Shown here in pieces: positions 15,677 through 24,793 of a stretch of 64,000 nt of DNA. The notes under the pieces were generated by a model. That model was not told where the DNA came from. It did no database searches and saw only the letters and a list, made by a program, of their open reading frames with translations. Each line of letters begins with the position of its first letter. Position 1 is the stretch's first letter. This DNA is from Aromatoleum bremense. Its GTDB lineage: Bacteria > Pseudomonadota > Gammaproteobacteria > Burkholderiales > Rhodocyclaceae. The position numbers and the translations under genes were made by a program. Where the stretch lies: NCBI RefSeq assembly GCF_017894365.1, contig NZ_CP059467.1, positions 2,108,001 through 2,172,000 of the forward strand, given 5' to 3'.

Positions 15677-17917
15677 ATGGAGTCCATCTTGCGTACCCGC
15701 ATGCGTTCCCCCTTGGCTGCCGCCGTCGCCGCGCTATGCGCGGCCGGCCCGGCTCTCGCCTCTGACGCCACGCTCACCGAAGTGGTTGTCACCGGCGCCC
15801 ACGAAGCCCCCCTGACACAACCCGATCCGCAGCCCTGGGCGCACAGCCAGGTCTCGCGCGAGGGCGTCGCCATCCTCGGCGGGCCGGCGCAGACCAACCC
15901 GTACCGCCTGCTCGACCTGATGCCCTCGGTCAGCGCGGAGTCGGCCGATGCCTATGGCTTGAACTCGCGCGGTGGCCGCAAGCTCAACCTGCGCGGCAAG
16001 GGTGACTTCCACTTGACGCGCAACATCGAGGGCGTGCCCCTGTACGGCATCGTCGGCAACAACGACCTGTTCGACCTGGAGAACGTCGCCGGCTTCGAGC
16101 TCTACCGCGGAGGCATGCCCGCCAACGCCGGGCTTGGCGTGTCCAACAGCACCGGTGCGCTCGACATGACGCTGCGTCGCCCCGAGGAACTTCCTGGTGT
16201 CGAGATCCGCCAGGGCTTCGGCTCGGACAACTTCCGCCGCACCTTTGCCCGCATCGACAGTGGCCGGTTCGGCCCGGCGGATACCGCGCTGTTCGTGTCG
16301 GCGTCGGACATGGAGGCCGACAAGTGGAAGGGGGCTGGCCAGACGCCCGGCGCGCGCCGCAACTTCACCGTGGGCCTCGCCCAGCCGTTCTCCAACGGGG
16401 CGCGCTTCGAACTGTTCGTCGCCTCCAACCACATCGAGGGGCACGACTACCGGGCGATGAACTACGCGCAGGTCCAGGACAAGTCCAACTGGCGCAGGTT
16501 CGACTACGACGAAGATCTCACCGCCGGCCGGCTTGCCCGATACTACGATTTCAACCGCAACGAGTTCGACGACGTCGGCGTCATCGCGAACCTGGTCCTG
16601 CCGGTCGGCGAGGCGGGACGTTTCACCCTTCGCCCGTACTGGTGGGACAACGACGGCTATTTCCTGTTTTCGTCGTCCGACACCAATGTCCGCCGCTGGG
16701 ATGTCGAGCACGAGCAGAAGGGGCTGGTCGCCCAGTATGACCACAGGTTCTCCCCGGCGCTCGACCTCACCGTCGGCTACTGGTGGATGGACATGGAGTC
16801 GCCGCCGCCACCCGTCTACCAGAAGAACTACACGGCACAGGCAGATGGCAGCCTGACCTATGCCGGCTGGGCGCTGCTGTCGAAACATGGCAGGCACGAG
16901 TTCAACAGCCCCTTCCTGCAGCTGACAGGCCGCAGCGGCGCCACCACGATCTCGGGCGGCGTGCGCCTGCAGCAGCAGTCGCAGCCGTCGTTCTCCTACT
17001 ACGCCACCGCCGGCCTTCCCGACGTCTCCTACGACGCGGTGTGGGCTTTCAACCCGGCCGTCGACCCCTGGATGCGAGTTTCCGGCAAGACCTACCGCGA
17101 GTGGCTGCCGAACCTGTCGCTGCGCCACGAACTGCGGCCCGACATGGCGCTCACCGCCGCCTACGGCCGGCGTATCGGCCGGCCCGACTGGGGGCCGGTC
17201 GCATCCACTTATAGCAGCAACAAGGCCAAGTTCGTCGCACAGAACATTACCCTGCAGGATGTCTTCTCCGGGCTGAAACCGGAGATCTCCGACAACCTCG
17301 ACCTCGGCCTGCGCTACGAGGGGGAACGGCTCTCGCTCGCGCCCAACCTGTACTACGCCCGGACCCGCGACAAGGAGGTCAGCGTCTACGACCCGGGCGT
17401 GGACGTGACCTACTACCAGAGCGTCGCCAAGGCCGTCGGCTACGGCGCGGAGCTGGAGGGCAGCTACCGCTTCGACGGCGGGCTGTCGGCGGTCTTCGCC
17501 CTGTCCTGGAACCGCTTCGCCTTCGACGGTGACATCCAGGCCAAGGCAGGCGCCGTGACGGGCACCGACGGCAAGCAGGTGCCCAACGCGCCGCGCATGC
17601 TGGCCAAGCTGGGCGTCGACTGGCGCAGCGGCAACTGGAATGTCTCGCCGGTGGTGCGCTACGTTGGCAAGCGCTACGGCGACACCCTCAATAAGCAGAA
17701 GATCGACGGCTACTTCCTTGCCGACCTGCATGTCGGCTACCAATGGAAGAACGTCGCCATGCTGCAGGAGGTCGGCATCGGCCTGTCGGTGTTGAACCTG
17801 TTCGACAAGCGCTACATCGGCCAGATCTCCGCCAGCGACTTTGACCTCAATGCCGGCACGACCTACTACGCCGGCGCACCGCGGACGGCCGTGATGACCG
17901 TCAGCGCCAGGTTCTGA
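15677..17917 (+). CDS. TonB-dependent outer membrane receptor 2
   Basis: 746 residues. The signal peptide MRSPLAAAVAALCAAGPALA is followed by a TonB-box-like TLTEVVVTGA, plug motifs (NSRGGRKLNLRGKGDFHLTR, ELYRGGMPAN) and a large beta-barrel. It ends in TAVMTVSARF with the terminal phenylalanine. It lies 9 bases behind the radical SAM gene and 7 bases before a second permease gene, so the four belong to one transcript. It is unlike receptor 1 in length and wording, which suggests a different ligand or form. Ligand unknown; context favours a molybdenum or tungsten chelate. Confidence 0.92.
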   Translation: MESILRTRMRSPLAAAVAALCAAGPALASDATLTEVVVTGAHEAPLTQPDPQPWAHSQVSREGVAILGGPAQTNPYRLLDLMPSVSAESADAYGLNSRGGRKLNLRGKGDFHLTRNIEGVPLYGIVGNNDLFDLENVAGFELYRGGMPANAGLGVSNSTGALDMTLRRPEELPGVEIRQGFGSDNFRRTFARIDSGRFGPADTALFVSASDMEADKWKGAGQTPGARRNFTVGLAQPFSNGARFELFVASNHIEGHDYRAMNYAQVQDKSNWRRFDYDEDLTAGRLARYYDFNRNEFDDVGVIANLVLPVGEAGRFTLRPYWWDNDGYFLFSSSDTNVRRWDVEHEQKGLVAQYDHRFSPALDLTVGYWWMDMESPPPPVYQKNYTAQADGSLTYAGWALLSKHGRHEFNSPFLQLTGRSGATTISGGVRLQQQSQPSFSYYATAGLPDVSYDAVWAFNPAVDPWMRVSGKTYREWLPNLSLRHELRPDMALTAAYGRRIGRPDWGPVASTYSSNKAKFVAQNITLQDVFSGLKPEISDNLDLGLRYEGERLSLAPNLYYARTRDKEVSVYDPGVDVTYYQSVAKAVGYGAELEGSYRFDGGLSAVFALSWNRFAFDGDIQAKAGAVTGTDGKQVPNAPRMLAKLGVDWRSGNWNVSPVVRYVGKRYGDTLNKQKIDGYFLADLHVGYQWKNVAMLQEVGIGLSVLNLFDKRYIGQISASDFDLNAGTTYYAGAPRTAVMTVSARF

Positions 17918-17924
17918 GGCCAAC

Positions 17925-18983
17925 GTGAGCGGGCAGGTGGGTAGCATCGTCGATGGCGGGGGCCGGGTGGCCGGCCGCTGGCGCGGGTTGGGTTTCATCA
18001 CGCCACTTGCGTTCGCGGTGCTGGCGAGCGCGGTGTTCTCGATGGGGTTCGGCCACTACCCGCTCGCCCCGTCGGAAGTGCTCGCGGTGTTGTGGGCGGC
18101 GTTGACCGGGACCGAGTCGGGACAACCGCCCATGGCGGAGACCGTCGTGCTGGCGGTGCGCTTGCCGCGCGTGCTCGCCGCCATGCTGGTCGGAGCCAGC
18201 CTGGCGGCGGCCGGCGCCGCCTACCAGACCTTGTTCCGCAATCCGCTCGCCTCACCGGCCATCCTCGGCGTCTCGTCTGGCGCCGGCTTCGGCGCGGCGC
18301 TGGCCATGCTGCTCTCGGGTAGCGCGCTCGCCGTGCAGGGTGCGGCCTTCGCCGGCGGCCTGCTGGCGGTCGGTGCGGCGATGCTCATCGCCGGGCGTCT
18401 GGGCAAGGGTTCGGCGCTGGTGATGGTGCTCGCCGGCCTGGTCGTGTCGGCCCTCTTCCAGGCACTCACCTCCGCACTGAAGTACGTCGCCGATCCGCTC
18501 GACACGCTACCGGCCATCGTTTTCTGGTTGCTCGGCAGTCTCGGCCGCGTCGGCACGCATGATCTGGCCTGGGCGGCGCCGTTCGCTCTGGCGGGCATGC
18601 TCGCGCTGTTCCTGCTGCGCTGGCCGACACAGGTGCTGGAGGCCGGCGACGACGAGGCGCGCACCCTGGGCGTGCCGGTGCGCGCGCTGCGCCTCGCGCT
18701 GATCGCCGCGGCGACGCTGATGACCGCCGCCGCCGTGTCGATCTCCGGCATCGTCGGCTGGGTCGGCCTGCTGGTGCCGCACCTCGCGCGCCTCATCGTC
18801 GGCCCGGCCTACGCCGCGCTGCTGCCGGCCTCGCTGCTGCTCGGCGCCGGCTACCTGCTGTTGGTCGATAACCTGTGCCGCAGCGCCTTTGCCGCCGAGT
18901 TGCCGCTCGGCATCGTCACTGCTGTGCTCGGCGCGCCGGTGTTCGTCGCCGTCCTGGCCAAGGCGAGGCGGACATGGTCCTGA
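17925..18983 (+). CDS. FecCD/BtuC-family ABC permease 2
   Basis: 352 residues from GTG 17925. The motifs are the same as in permease 1: RLPRVLAAMLVGASLAAAGA, RNPLASPAILGVSSGA, GDDEARTLGVPVRALRL and GIVGWVGLLVPHLARLIVGP. About nine or ten membrane helices. It follows receptor 2 by 7 bases and overlaps the ATPase gene by 10, so it makes up a second full chelate importer. Note the GTG start; no better ATG is near. Confidence 0.92.
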   Translation: MSGQVGSIVDGGGRVAGRWRGLGFITPLAFAVLASAVFSMGFGHYPLAPSEVLAVLWAALTGTESGQPPMAETVVLAVRLPRVLAAMLVGASLAAAGAAYQTLFRNPLASPAILGVSSGAGFGAALAMLLSGSALAVQGAAFAGGLLAVGAAMLIAGRLGKGSALVMVLAGLVVSALFQALTSALKYVADPLDTLPAIVFWLLGSLGRVGTHDLAWAAPFALAGMLALFLLRWPTQVLEAGDDEARTLGVPVRALRLALIAAATLMTAAAVSISGIVGWVGLLVPHLARLIVGPAYAALLPASLLLGAGYLLLVDNLCRSAFAAELPLGIVTAVLGAPVFVAVLAKARRTWS

Positions 18984-19738
18984 GCGTGGCTGACCTCGTC
19001 TATCGCCGCGCGCCGAGCGAGGCGCCGGTGCTCGACGGCATTGACCTGTCGCTCGCAAGGGGCGAGATCCTGTGCCTGCTGGGGCCCAACGGCACCGGCA
19101 AGACGACCCTGCTGCGCTGCCTGGTCGGCGCACTGCGGCACGAGCGTGGCGAGGTGCGCATCGACGGCGAATCCGGCGTCCCTCCCCGGCGTCTCGCCCG
19201 CGCGCTCGCCTACGTGCCGCAGGCGGCCGGCGACAGCGGCCTGACCTTGCTCGATGTCGCGCTGATGGGCCGCACGCCGTACCTGCCGCCCCTCAGCCTG
19301 CCCGGCCGCCACGATGAGCGGGTCGCGCGCGAGGCGCTGATGCGGGTTGGCATCGCACATCTGGCACAGCGGCCGTTCAACCGCGTCAGCGGCGGCGAGC
19401 GCCAGCTCACGCTGATCGCCCGTGCGCTGGCCCAGCAGCCGCGCCTGTTCATGATGGACGAACCGATGGCCAGCCTCGACCTCGGCAACCAGGCCCGCGT
19501 GCTGCGCGTGATCCGCGATCTCGCCGCCGATGGCATGGCCGTCCTTGTCACCACCCACCAGCCCGAGCACGCGTTCCTGCTTGGCGCGCGCGTCCTCGCC
19601 CTGGCCGGCGGCCGCATCGCCGCCGCCGGTGCGGCGCGGGACGTGCTGCACGCGCACACGCTGACCGCCCTGTACGACACGCCGGTGGAGGTCATCGCCC
19701 ATCGTGGCGCACCGGCGGCCTGCATTCCGCGCCTGTGA
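18974..19738 (+). CDS. ABC transporter ATPase 2 (FecE/BtuD type)
   Basis: 254 residues. Walker A GPNGTGKTTLLRCL, Q-loop at ALAYVPQAAGD, signature RVSGGERQLTLIARAL, Walker B LFMMDEPMASLDLG, switch histidine in TTHQPEHAF. The ATG at 18974 overlaps the permease by 10 bases. It supplies energy for importer 2. Confidence 0.92.
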   Translation: MVLSVADLVYRRAPSEAPVLDGIDLSLARGEILCLLGPNGTGKTTLLRCLVGALRHERGEVRIDGESGVPPRRLARALAYVPQAAGDSGLTLLDVALMGRTPYLPPLSLPGRHDERVAREALMRVGIAHLAQRPFNRVSGGERQLTLIARALAQQPRLFMMDEPMASLDLGNQARVLRVIRDLAADGMAVLVTTHQPEHAFLLGARVLALAGGRIAAAGAARDVLHAHTLTALYDTPVEVIAHRGAPAACIPRL

Positions 19739-19751
19739 AAGGAGACTTGTG

Positions 19752-20774
19752 ATGTTGTTCCGCTTCCTGCCGTTCCTGGTCGCTTTCGTCGCCGCCATCG
19801 CCCAGGCCGCGCCGCCGCGCGTGGTGGAGGACATGGCGGGCGACGAGGTTGCCCTGCCCGCGCGGGTCGAGCGTGTCGCCACCATTGGCGCGGTGCCAGT
19901 GCTCAACGGCCTCGTCTTCGCCGTCGGCGAGGGCCGGCGCATCGTCAATGGCCTGCCGGAGTTCGCCCGCAAGCCGCGCTGGGGCTACCAGGCGGTCTTT
20001 GCCCCGCACACTGCCGCGCTGCCCACGCTCCAGAACCACGACCGCACGCCGAACCTGGAGGCCCTGCTCGGCGCGGCGCCCGACGCGGTGCTGACCATGG
20101 ATCGGGCGAGCGCCGACGCCCTGCGCCGTGCCGGCCTGCCGGCGCTCTACCTCGCCTGGCGCCAGCCCGAGGATGTGAAGACGGCGGTGCGCCTGCTCGG
20201 CCGCGTCTTCGACCAGCCGCAGGCCGCCGAGCGCTACGCCGAGCGCTTCGACCGCATGCTCGCGGACGTTGCGGCGCGCCTGCGCGACGTGCGGACACGA
20301 CCGCGCGTGCTCTACTTCAGTCCGAAGACGCTGACGCAACCTCATCTGGTGGTCGAATGGTGGATCCGCGCGGCGGGCGGCGAGAGCGTCACCGACGACG
20401 GCCGCACCGTCGAATCGCGCAGCTTCACCCTCGAGCAACTGCTCGCCTGGAACCCCGACATCCTCATCGTCGCCAGCCACGAGGAGGCGGAGACGGTGCG
20501 CCGCGAGCCGCGCTTCGCCAACCTGGCCGCCGTGCGCGCTGGGCGCATCCTGGTGGCGCCCAGCGGCGCCCACACCTGGGGCAACCGCACCTCCGAACAG
20601 CCGCTCACGGTGCTGTGGGCGGCGAAACACTTCCACCCCGAGCGCTTCGGCGACATCGACGTCGTCGCCGAGACGCAAGCCTTCTATCACGACATTTTCG
20701 GCGCCGACCTCTCTGCCGCGCAGGTGCGCGAAATCCTCGATGGCGGCCCCAGGACGACCCTGGCCGCGCGTTGA
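19752..20774 (+). CDS. ABC transporter periplasmic binding protein 2
   Basis: 340 residues from ATG 19752, which follows AAAGGAGA. A Sec signal peptide (FRFLPFLVAFVAAIAQA) precedes a class III binding protein: RVVEDMAGDEVALPARVERV, then LEALLGAAPDAVLTMDRASA, and EQLLAWNPDILIVASHEEAE in the second lobe. Unlike binding protein 1 it has no twin arginines. It completes the second importer (receptor 2, permease 2, ATPase 2). Confidence 0.9.
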   Translation: MLFRFLPFLVAFVAAIAQAAPPRVVEDMAGDEVALPARVERVATIGAVPVLNGLVFAVGEGRRIVNGLPEFARKPRWGYQAVFAPHTAALPTLQNHDRTPNLEALLGAAPDAVLTMDRASADALRRAGLPALYLAWRQPEDVKTAVRLLGRVFDQPQAAERYAERFDRMLADVAARLRDVRTRPRVLYFSPKTLTQPHLVVEWWIRAAGGESVTDDGRTVESRSFTLEQLLAWNPDILIVASHEEAETVRREPRFANLAAVRAGRILVAPSGAHTWGNRTSEQPLTVLWAAKHFHPERFGDIDVVAETQAFYHDIFGADLSAAQVREILDGGPRTTLAAR

Positions 20775-20805
20775 TTCCAATGCTATCGATACCAAGGAGC
20801 ATGAA

Positions 20806-21879
20806 ATGGACATGACCACGATGAAGTTCGATCTCGCCAGCCTGGAGGCTCCGCCCGCAGTCGCGGTGCTGGACCGCGTCGCCGGAGGGTTCAAGGCCTT
20901 CCAGGCCCTGCGCGCGGGCTACGGCAGCGGACTGTTCGACTGGCTGGACCGCAACGGGCCCGCCGAGCGGGCGGTCATCGCCACGGCCCTGAAACTGCGC
21001 GGCGCGCATCTGGCGGGCTTCCTCCAGTCCCTGGAGGACCTCGGCCTCGTGTCGCGCCAGGGCAGCGTGTACGCCCTGGTTCCCGAGATGCGCGAGGTGC
21101 TCGTCGCCGGCAGTGCCTGGTGCCAGGCAGCGACGATCGAGCGCCTTTTGGCGCCGGAATGCGGCTGGTCAGATCTGCGCGGCTTCCTGTCCGAGGACTG
21201 GACGGCGGCGAGCGTGCCCGTGTCGCCATCCCCAAGGCTGCACCCCTTCCTGGTGGAGGCGCGGCTTCTGGCGACCCGGCTGGCGGCGCGGGAGAGGGAA
21301 CTGCGCGGTGGCGCCAAGCCGCGCCGCCTGCTGTGCTTCGATGGCGGCGGTGGCATAGCGGTGGCGGCCATCTGCCTTGCGCAACCCGGGTTGGACGCGT
21401 CCGTCATCGTTGCGCCGGGCGCCGTGCGGGAGGCGACGGAACTGCTCGACGCCTGCGGCCTGGCTGAGCGATGCGTTGTCCATCCCGGTTCTCCGCTCGA
21501 AATATCCGTGCCGGCAAGCTACGACCGCGTGGTGCTGTTCCACGCGCTCTACCCCTTGCGCAAGTCCATGGGTGACGCGCTTGCAGCCGTTGCCGCGCGC
21601 CTGGCGCCGGGTGGCGAATTGTGTTCGGCCCACTGGTTTTGCCTGGAGGCCTGCGAGACCGCGCCAGGTGGCCTGCGCGACCTGGACCGGGCGGTGCTGA
21701 CCGACAGCCATCCGCTCTGCCATGTGGAGACCTTCGGCGAGCGATTTGTCGCGGCCGGGCTCGGCGACGAGGGGCGGGAGGACATAGACGGCCCCTGCGG
21801 CCACCTGAAGCTGCATTTCGCCTCTCGTGCCCTGGACCCCGTGGTGGTTTCACCGTACCTGCGCTGCTCGCGTTGCTGA
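20806..21879 (+). CDS. O-methyltransferase-like SAM enzyme 2
   Basis: 357 residues. The N-terminal 110 residues read as a winged-helix dimerisation domain (FKAFQALRAGYGSGLFDWLD, GFLQSLEDLGLVSRQGSVYA), as in small-molecule O-methyltransferases. The SAM loop is LLCFDGGGGIAVAAICLA, and the region VVLFHALYPLRK corresponds to the later SAM motif. Such enzymes methylate hydroxyls on phenolic or heterocyclic compounds. It follows binding protein 2 and precedes a DUF364 gene. With methyltransferase 1 and the radical SAM enzyme it gives the cluster three enzymes suited to building a small organic ligand; the reaction is not known. Confidence 0.8.
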   Translation: MDMTTMKFDLASLEAPPAVAVLDRVAGGFKAFQALRAGYGSGLFDWLDRNGPAERAVIATALKLRGAHLAGFLQSLEDLGLVSRQGSVYALVPEMREVLVAGSAWCQAATIERLLAPECGWSDLRGFLSEDWTAASVPVSPSPRLHPFLVEARLLATRLAARERELRGGAKPRRLLCFDGGGGIAVAAICLAQPGLDASVIVAPGAVREATELLDACGLAERCVVHPGSPLEISVPASYDRVVLFHALYPLRKSMGDALAAVAARLAPGGELCSAHWFCLEACETAPGGLRDLDRAVLTDSHPLCHVETFGERFVAAGLGDEGREDIDGPCGHLKLHFASRALDPVVVSPYLRCSRC

Positions 21880-21890
21880 GGAATGTCGAC

Positions 21891-22775
21891 ATGAAGACAG
21901 CGAACGACATGATCCCGAGCCGAATGGCCGACTGCCCGCCAGCCACCTTGCTCGCCGACCTGCACGCGACCGTGGTCGAGCGCCTCGGCGCCGAGGCCGA
22001 GTCGCTGACCTTCGAACGCGCCGTCCTCGGCATCTTCTTCACCGGCGTCAAGCTCGCCAACGGCGCCGGCGGCCTGTGCGCGACGCCGATCAAGAGCGTG
22101 CCCGAGGCCGTCTGCTGCCCGAGCTCGGCGAAGGCCATGCCGATCCCTGGCAAGATCGCCGGCCGCAAGGCGGTACAGGTGCTCGACGACCTCTACCGGC
22201 CGCAGGACCTGCGCCGGACGCTGGCCATCGCTACCTTGAACGCGCTCGCCGAGACGCTGTGGATGCGCGACGGCGGGCCGGCCGGCGCCGAGGTGAGCGA
22301 CGGCGATGCCTTCGACGCGCTGGTCATCCCGCCCGGCGCGCGCGTCGCGCTGGTCGGCGCCTTCCCGCCGTACATGCGCGAGTTGCGCCGGCGCGGCCAG
22401 CCCTTCCACGTGCTGGAAATGGACCCAGCGACGCTGAGGCCCGAGGAAATGCCGTTCTACGCGTCGGCCGACCGGGCGCCGGAGCTCGTGCCGAAGGCCG
22501 ACGTCTTCATCACCACCGGCACGACGCTGATCAACGGCACGCTCGACGGGCTGCTGCGCCTGCTGCGGCCGGGCGCCGAGGCGGCGGTGATCGGGCCGAC
22601 GGCGACGCTGATCGCCGAGCCCTTCGCCCGGCGCGGTGTCACCGCCGTCGGCGGCACGCGCGTGCGAGCCCCGGACGAACTGCTCGAACTGCTGGCCGAA
22701 GGGGGCTCCGGGTATCACTTCTTTGGCAAGACAGTCGAGCGCGTCACCCTGCGCCTCCCACCGCTGCAGCAGTGA
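21891..22775 (+). CDS. DUF4213/DUF364 putative heavy-metal-chelation protein
   Basis: 294 residues from ATG 21891. The N-terminal DUF4213 region includes GVKLANGAGGLCATPIKSVP and then CCPSSAKAMPIPGKI. The C-terminal Rossmann-like DUF364 region has VALVGAFPPYMRELRRRGQP, then ADVFITTGTTLINGTLDGLL and VIGPTATLIAEPFARRGVTA. This pair is annotated from structural work as a possible heavy-metal chelation or metal-handling fold; no reaction is known. The cysteine and histidine content (GLC, CC, YHFF) would allow metal binding. The last base overlaps the first base of tonB. Confidence 0.8.
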   Translation: MKTANDMIPSRMADCPPATLLADLHATVVERLGAEAESLTFERAVLGIFFTGVKLANGAGGLCATPIKSVPEAVCCPSSAKAMPIPGKIAGRKAVQVLDDLYRPQDLRRTLAIATLNALAETLWMRDGGPAGAEVSDGDAFDALVIPPGARVALVGAFPPYMRELRRRGQPFHVLEMDPATLRPEEMPFYASADRAPELVPKADVFITTGTTLINGTLDGLLRLLRPGAEAAVIGPTATLIAEPFARRGVTAVGGTRVRAPDELLELLAEGGSGYHFFGKTVERVTLRLPPLQQ

Positions 22776-23548
22776 TGTCGGCGATGGAGGAGTACCTCTG
22801 CGGCAGCGGCAAGCCGGGCCAGGAGAAGGCACCGGTGGCGGCGTGGCGCTGGCGGCGACCGCTGCTGCAGTGGTCCGGGGTCGGCCTCGCGCATGCTGCC
22901 CTGCTCGGCATCGTGCTGCAGGTGTCGCCACAGGCAAGGCAGGCGCTGGGTCATGTGATCGAGGCCAGCCTGGTCGTCCCGCGACCGGTGGCCGTGGCGG
23001 CCGCGCAGCCGACGGCCGTGGCGGCCGCGCAGCCGACGGCCGTGGCGGCCGCGCAGCCGACGGCCGTGCCGGAGCCGACACCGACGCCGCCCAGGCCGCC
23101 GAAGGAGAGCACGCCGGCGCCAAGAGCACCGCGGCCAGCGACGCCGCGACCGATCGCGGCACCGCCCGCCGAGGCGCCGCCGTCCTCCGATGTCGCGTCG
23201 GAGCCTGCCGCCGAGCCGGCGTCGGCGGTCGTATCGGTGCCCACCGCCGTTCCCGCCGCACCTCCGCCGCTGGTGCTGCCGGTCTTCAATGCCGACTACC
23301 TCGACAACCCGGCGCCGCTGTACCCACCGATGTCGCGCCGTCTCGGCGAAACGGGCCGTGTCCTGCTGCGCGTGCTCGTTTCGGTCGACGGATATGCCGA
23401 TCAGGTCGAGGTCGGGACCTCGTCGGGGTTCGAGCGGCTCGACGCCGTCGCGCGCCAGGCGGTCGTCCGCTGGCGCTTCGTTCCAGCACGTCGGGGCGAC
23501 GAGAGGGTCGCCGCGTGGGTGCTGGTCCCGATCTCCTTTGTCATGTGA
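22775..23548 (+). CDS. tonB: TonB energy-transducing protein
   Basis: 257 residues. One membrane helix (VGLAHAALLGIVLQ) near the N-terminus, a long proline- and alanine-rich periplasmic spacer, and a C-terminal TonB domain (NPAPLYPPMSRRLGETGRVL ... FERLDAVARQAVVRWRFVP). It links proton-motive force from ExbB/ExbD to the outer-membrane receptors. It lies in one operon with exbB and exbD, so the cluster has its own dedicated energising machine. Start ATG 22775 overlaps the DUF364 stop by one base. Confidence 0.93.
   Translation: MSAMEEYLCGSGKPGQEKAPVAAWRWRRPLLQWSGVGLAHAALLGIVLQVSPQARQALGHVIEASLVVPRPVAVAAAQPTAVAAAQPTAVAAAQPTAVPEPTPTPPRPPKESTPAPRAPRPATPRPIAAPPAEAPPSSDVASEPAAEPASAVVSVPTAVPAAPPPLVLPVFNADYLDNPAPLYPPMSRRLGETGRVLLRVLVSVDGYADQVEVGTSSGFERLDAVARQAVVRWRFVPARRGDERVAAWVLVPISFVM
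22994..23065 (+). repeat. 24-bp tandem repeat, three copies, in the tonB spacer
   Basis: The unit gtggcggccgcgcagccgac plus ggcc occurs three times without mismatch, encoding VAAAQPTA three times in the periplasmic spacer of TonB. Perfect identity suggests a recent slipped-strand expansion that can change spacer length. Confidence 0.95.
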
Positions 23549-23556
23549 GTCCCGCC

Positions 23557-24267
23557 ATGTTCGAAAGCTCTCTGGGTATTGCCCATTTCCTGACGCAGGC
23601 CGACACGGCGGCGCGCGTCATTCTCATCGCGATGTTGCTCGCCTCACTCGCCAGCTGGGGGATCATCGTCGATCGACTGGTCGCGCACTGGTTGCAGCGG
23701 CGACGGCAGGTGGTGTTCCTTGCGCGCTTCCGGCGTGTCCGCGCCTTTGAGGAACTGGGCGCGGTCCTCTCCGCAGGTGCTGAGGATGCGTGCGCCCGCC
23801 TGGCGCGCCTGGCGATCGAGTCCGCCCGGCATTTCTCGGCGCACGGGGAGGCCGGTGGACGCCAGGAGTTCCTGGTACGGGCGCTGCGACAAGGCATCGA
23901 GGAGGAGGCGGAACGGCTCGAGCGGGGGCTGACGCTGCTCGCCTCGGTCGGCTCGACCGCGCCCTTCGTTGGCCTGCTCGGTACCGTCTGGGGGATCTAT
24001 CACGCCCTGATCGCCATCGGCCTGTCGGGGCAGGGCACCCTCGACAAAGTGGCCGGCCCGGTCGGCGAGGCGCTGATCATGACGGCCATCGGCCTTGCCG
24101 TGGCGATCCCGGCGGTGCTCGGCTACAACGCGCTGACGCGGCGCAACCGTGTCGTGCTCGGCCGCCTCGATGCGCTCGGCCACGACTTGCTTACGCTGGC
24201 GCTTACCGGCGCGCCGCTGCGGCGAGGTGCCGCCGAGGCGCCTGCTCGCATCGCGAGGGCTGTGTGA
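23557..24267 (+). CDS. exbB: ExbB, TonB-complex proton channel protein (MotA/TolQ/ExbB family)
   Basis: 236 residues with three membrane segments: AARVILIAMLLASLASWGII near the N-terminus, then GLTLLASVGSTAPFVGLLGT with GTVWGIYHAL, and GEALIMTAIGLAVAIPAVLG. The second and third carry the conserved pore motifs of the family. It forms the pentameric inner-membrane proton channel with ExbD. The stop shares a base with the exbD start. Confidence 0.93.
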   Translation: MFESSLGIAHFLTQADTAARVILIAMLLASLASWGIIVDRLVAHWLQRRRQVVFLARFRRVRAFEELGAVLSAGAEDACARLARLAIESARHFSAHGEAGGRQEFLVRALRQGIEEEAERLERGLTLLASVGSTAPFVGLLGTVWGIYHALIAIGLSGQGTLDKVAGPVGEALIMTAIGLAVAIPAVLGYNALTRRNRVVLGRLDALGHDLLTLALTGAPLRRGAAEAPARIARAV

Positions 24268-24728
24268 TGGGGCTGGGCACGCTGGGTTCGGGCGGCGCCG
24301 GACGCCCGATGGCCGAGATCAACATCATTCCGCTGGTCGACGTGATGCTGGTGCTGCTCGTCGTCTTCATCGTCACTGCGCCGCTGCTCACGCATGCCGT
24401 CAAGCTCGAATTGCCGCAGGCGAGTAGCCGCCCCAATGTGGCGCCTGCCGAGCATATCGAGATCGCGGTACAGCGCGATGGACAGATGCATTGGAACGGC
24501 GAGGCGGTGTCTCGCGCTGAGCTGGAACGACGCGCGTGGCAGCTTGCCGAAAGGGCGGCGGACACCGAGATCCACCTCAAGGGAGATGCCGCGGTGCCCT
24601 ATGGGGAGATGGCCTGGACCTTGTCGGCGCTGGCGCGGCGCGGGCTGACGCGCGTCGGGTTCGTCACCGATCCCGGCGAGGCCGTGGCGCCCGATCGCGG
24701 GGCAGGCGGTGCCGGGGCGTTTCCATGA
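24267..24728 (+). CDS. exbD: ExbD, TonB-complex proton channel protein
   Basis: 153 residues. MAEINIIPLVDVMLVLLVVF carries the single membrane helix with the proton-carrying aspartate (LVDVMLVLL). A periplasmic domain follows, with IEIAVQRDGQMHWNGE and EIHLKGDAAVPYGEM. It works with ExbB and TonB encoded just upstream. Confidence 0.93.
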   Translation: MGLGTLGSGGAGRPMAEINIIPLVDVMLVLLVVFIVTAPLLTHAVKLELPQASSRPNVAPAEHIEIAVQRDGQMHWNGEAVSRAELERRAWQLAERAADTEIHLKGDAAVPYGEMAWTLSALARRGLTRVGFVTDPGEAVAPDRGAGGAGAFP

Positions 24729-24793
24729 TGCGCAATGGTCCCAGTCCATGGAGCAGAGCAACTTTCGTGAACCCGCCTGGAAGGAGCAAGGCA

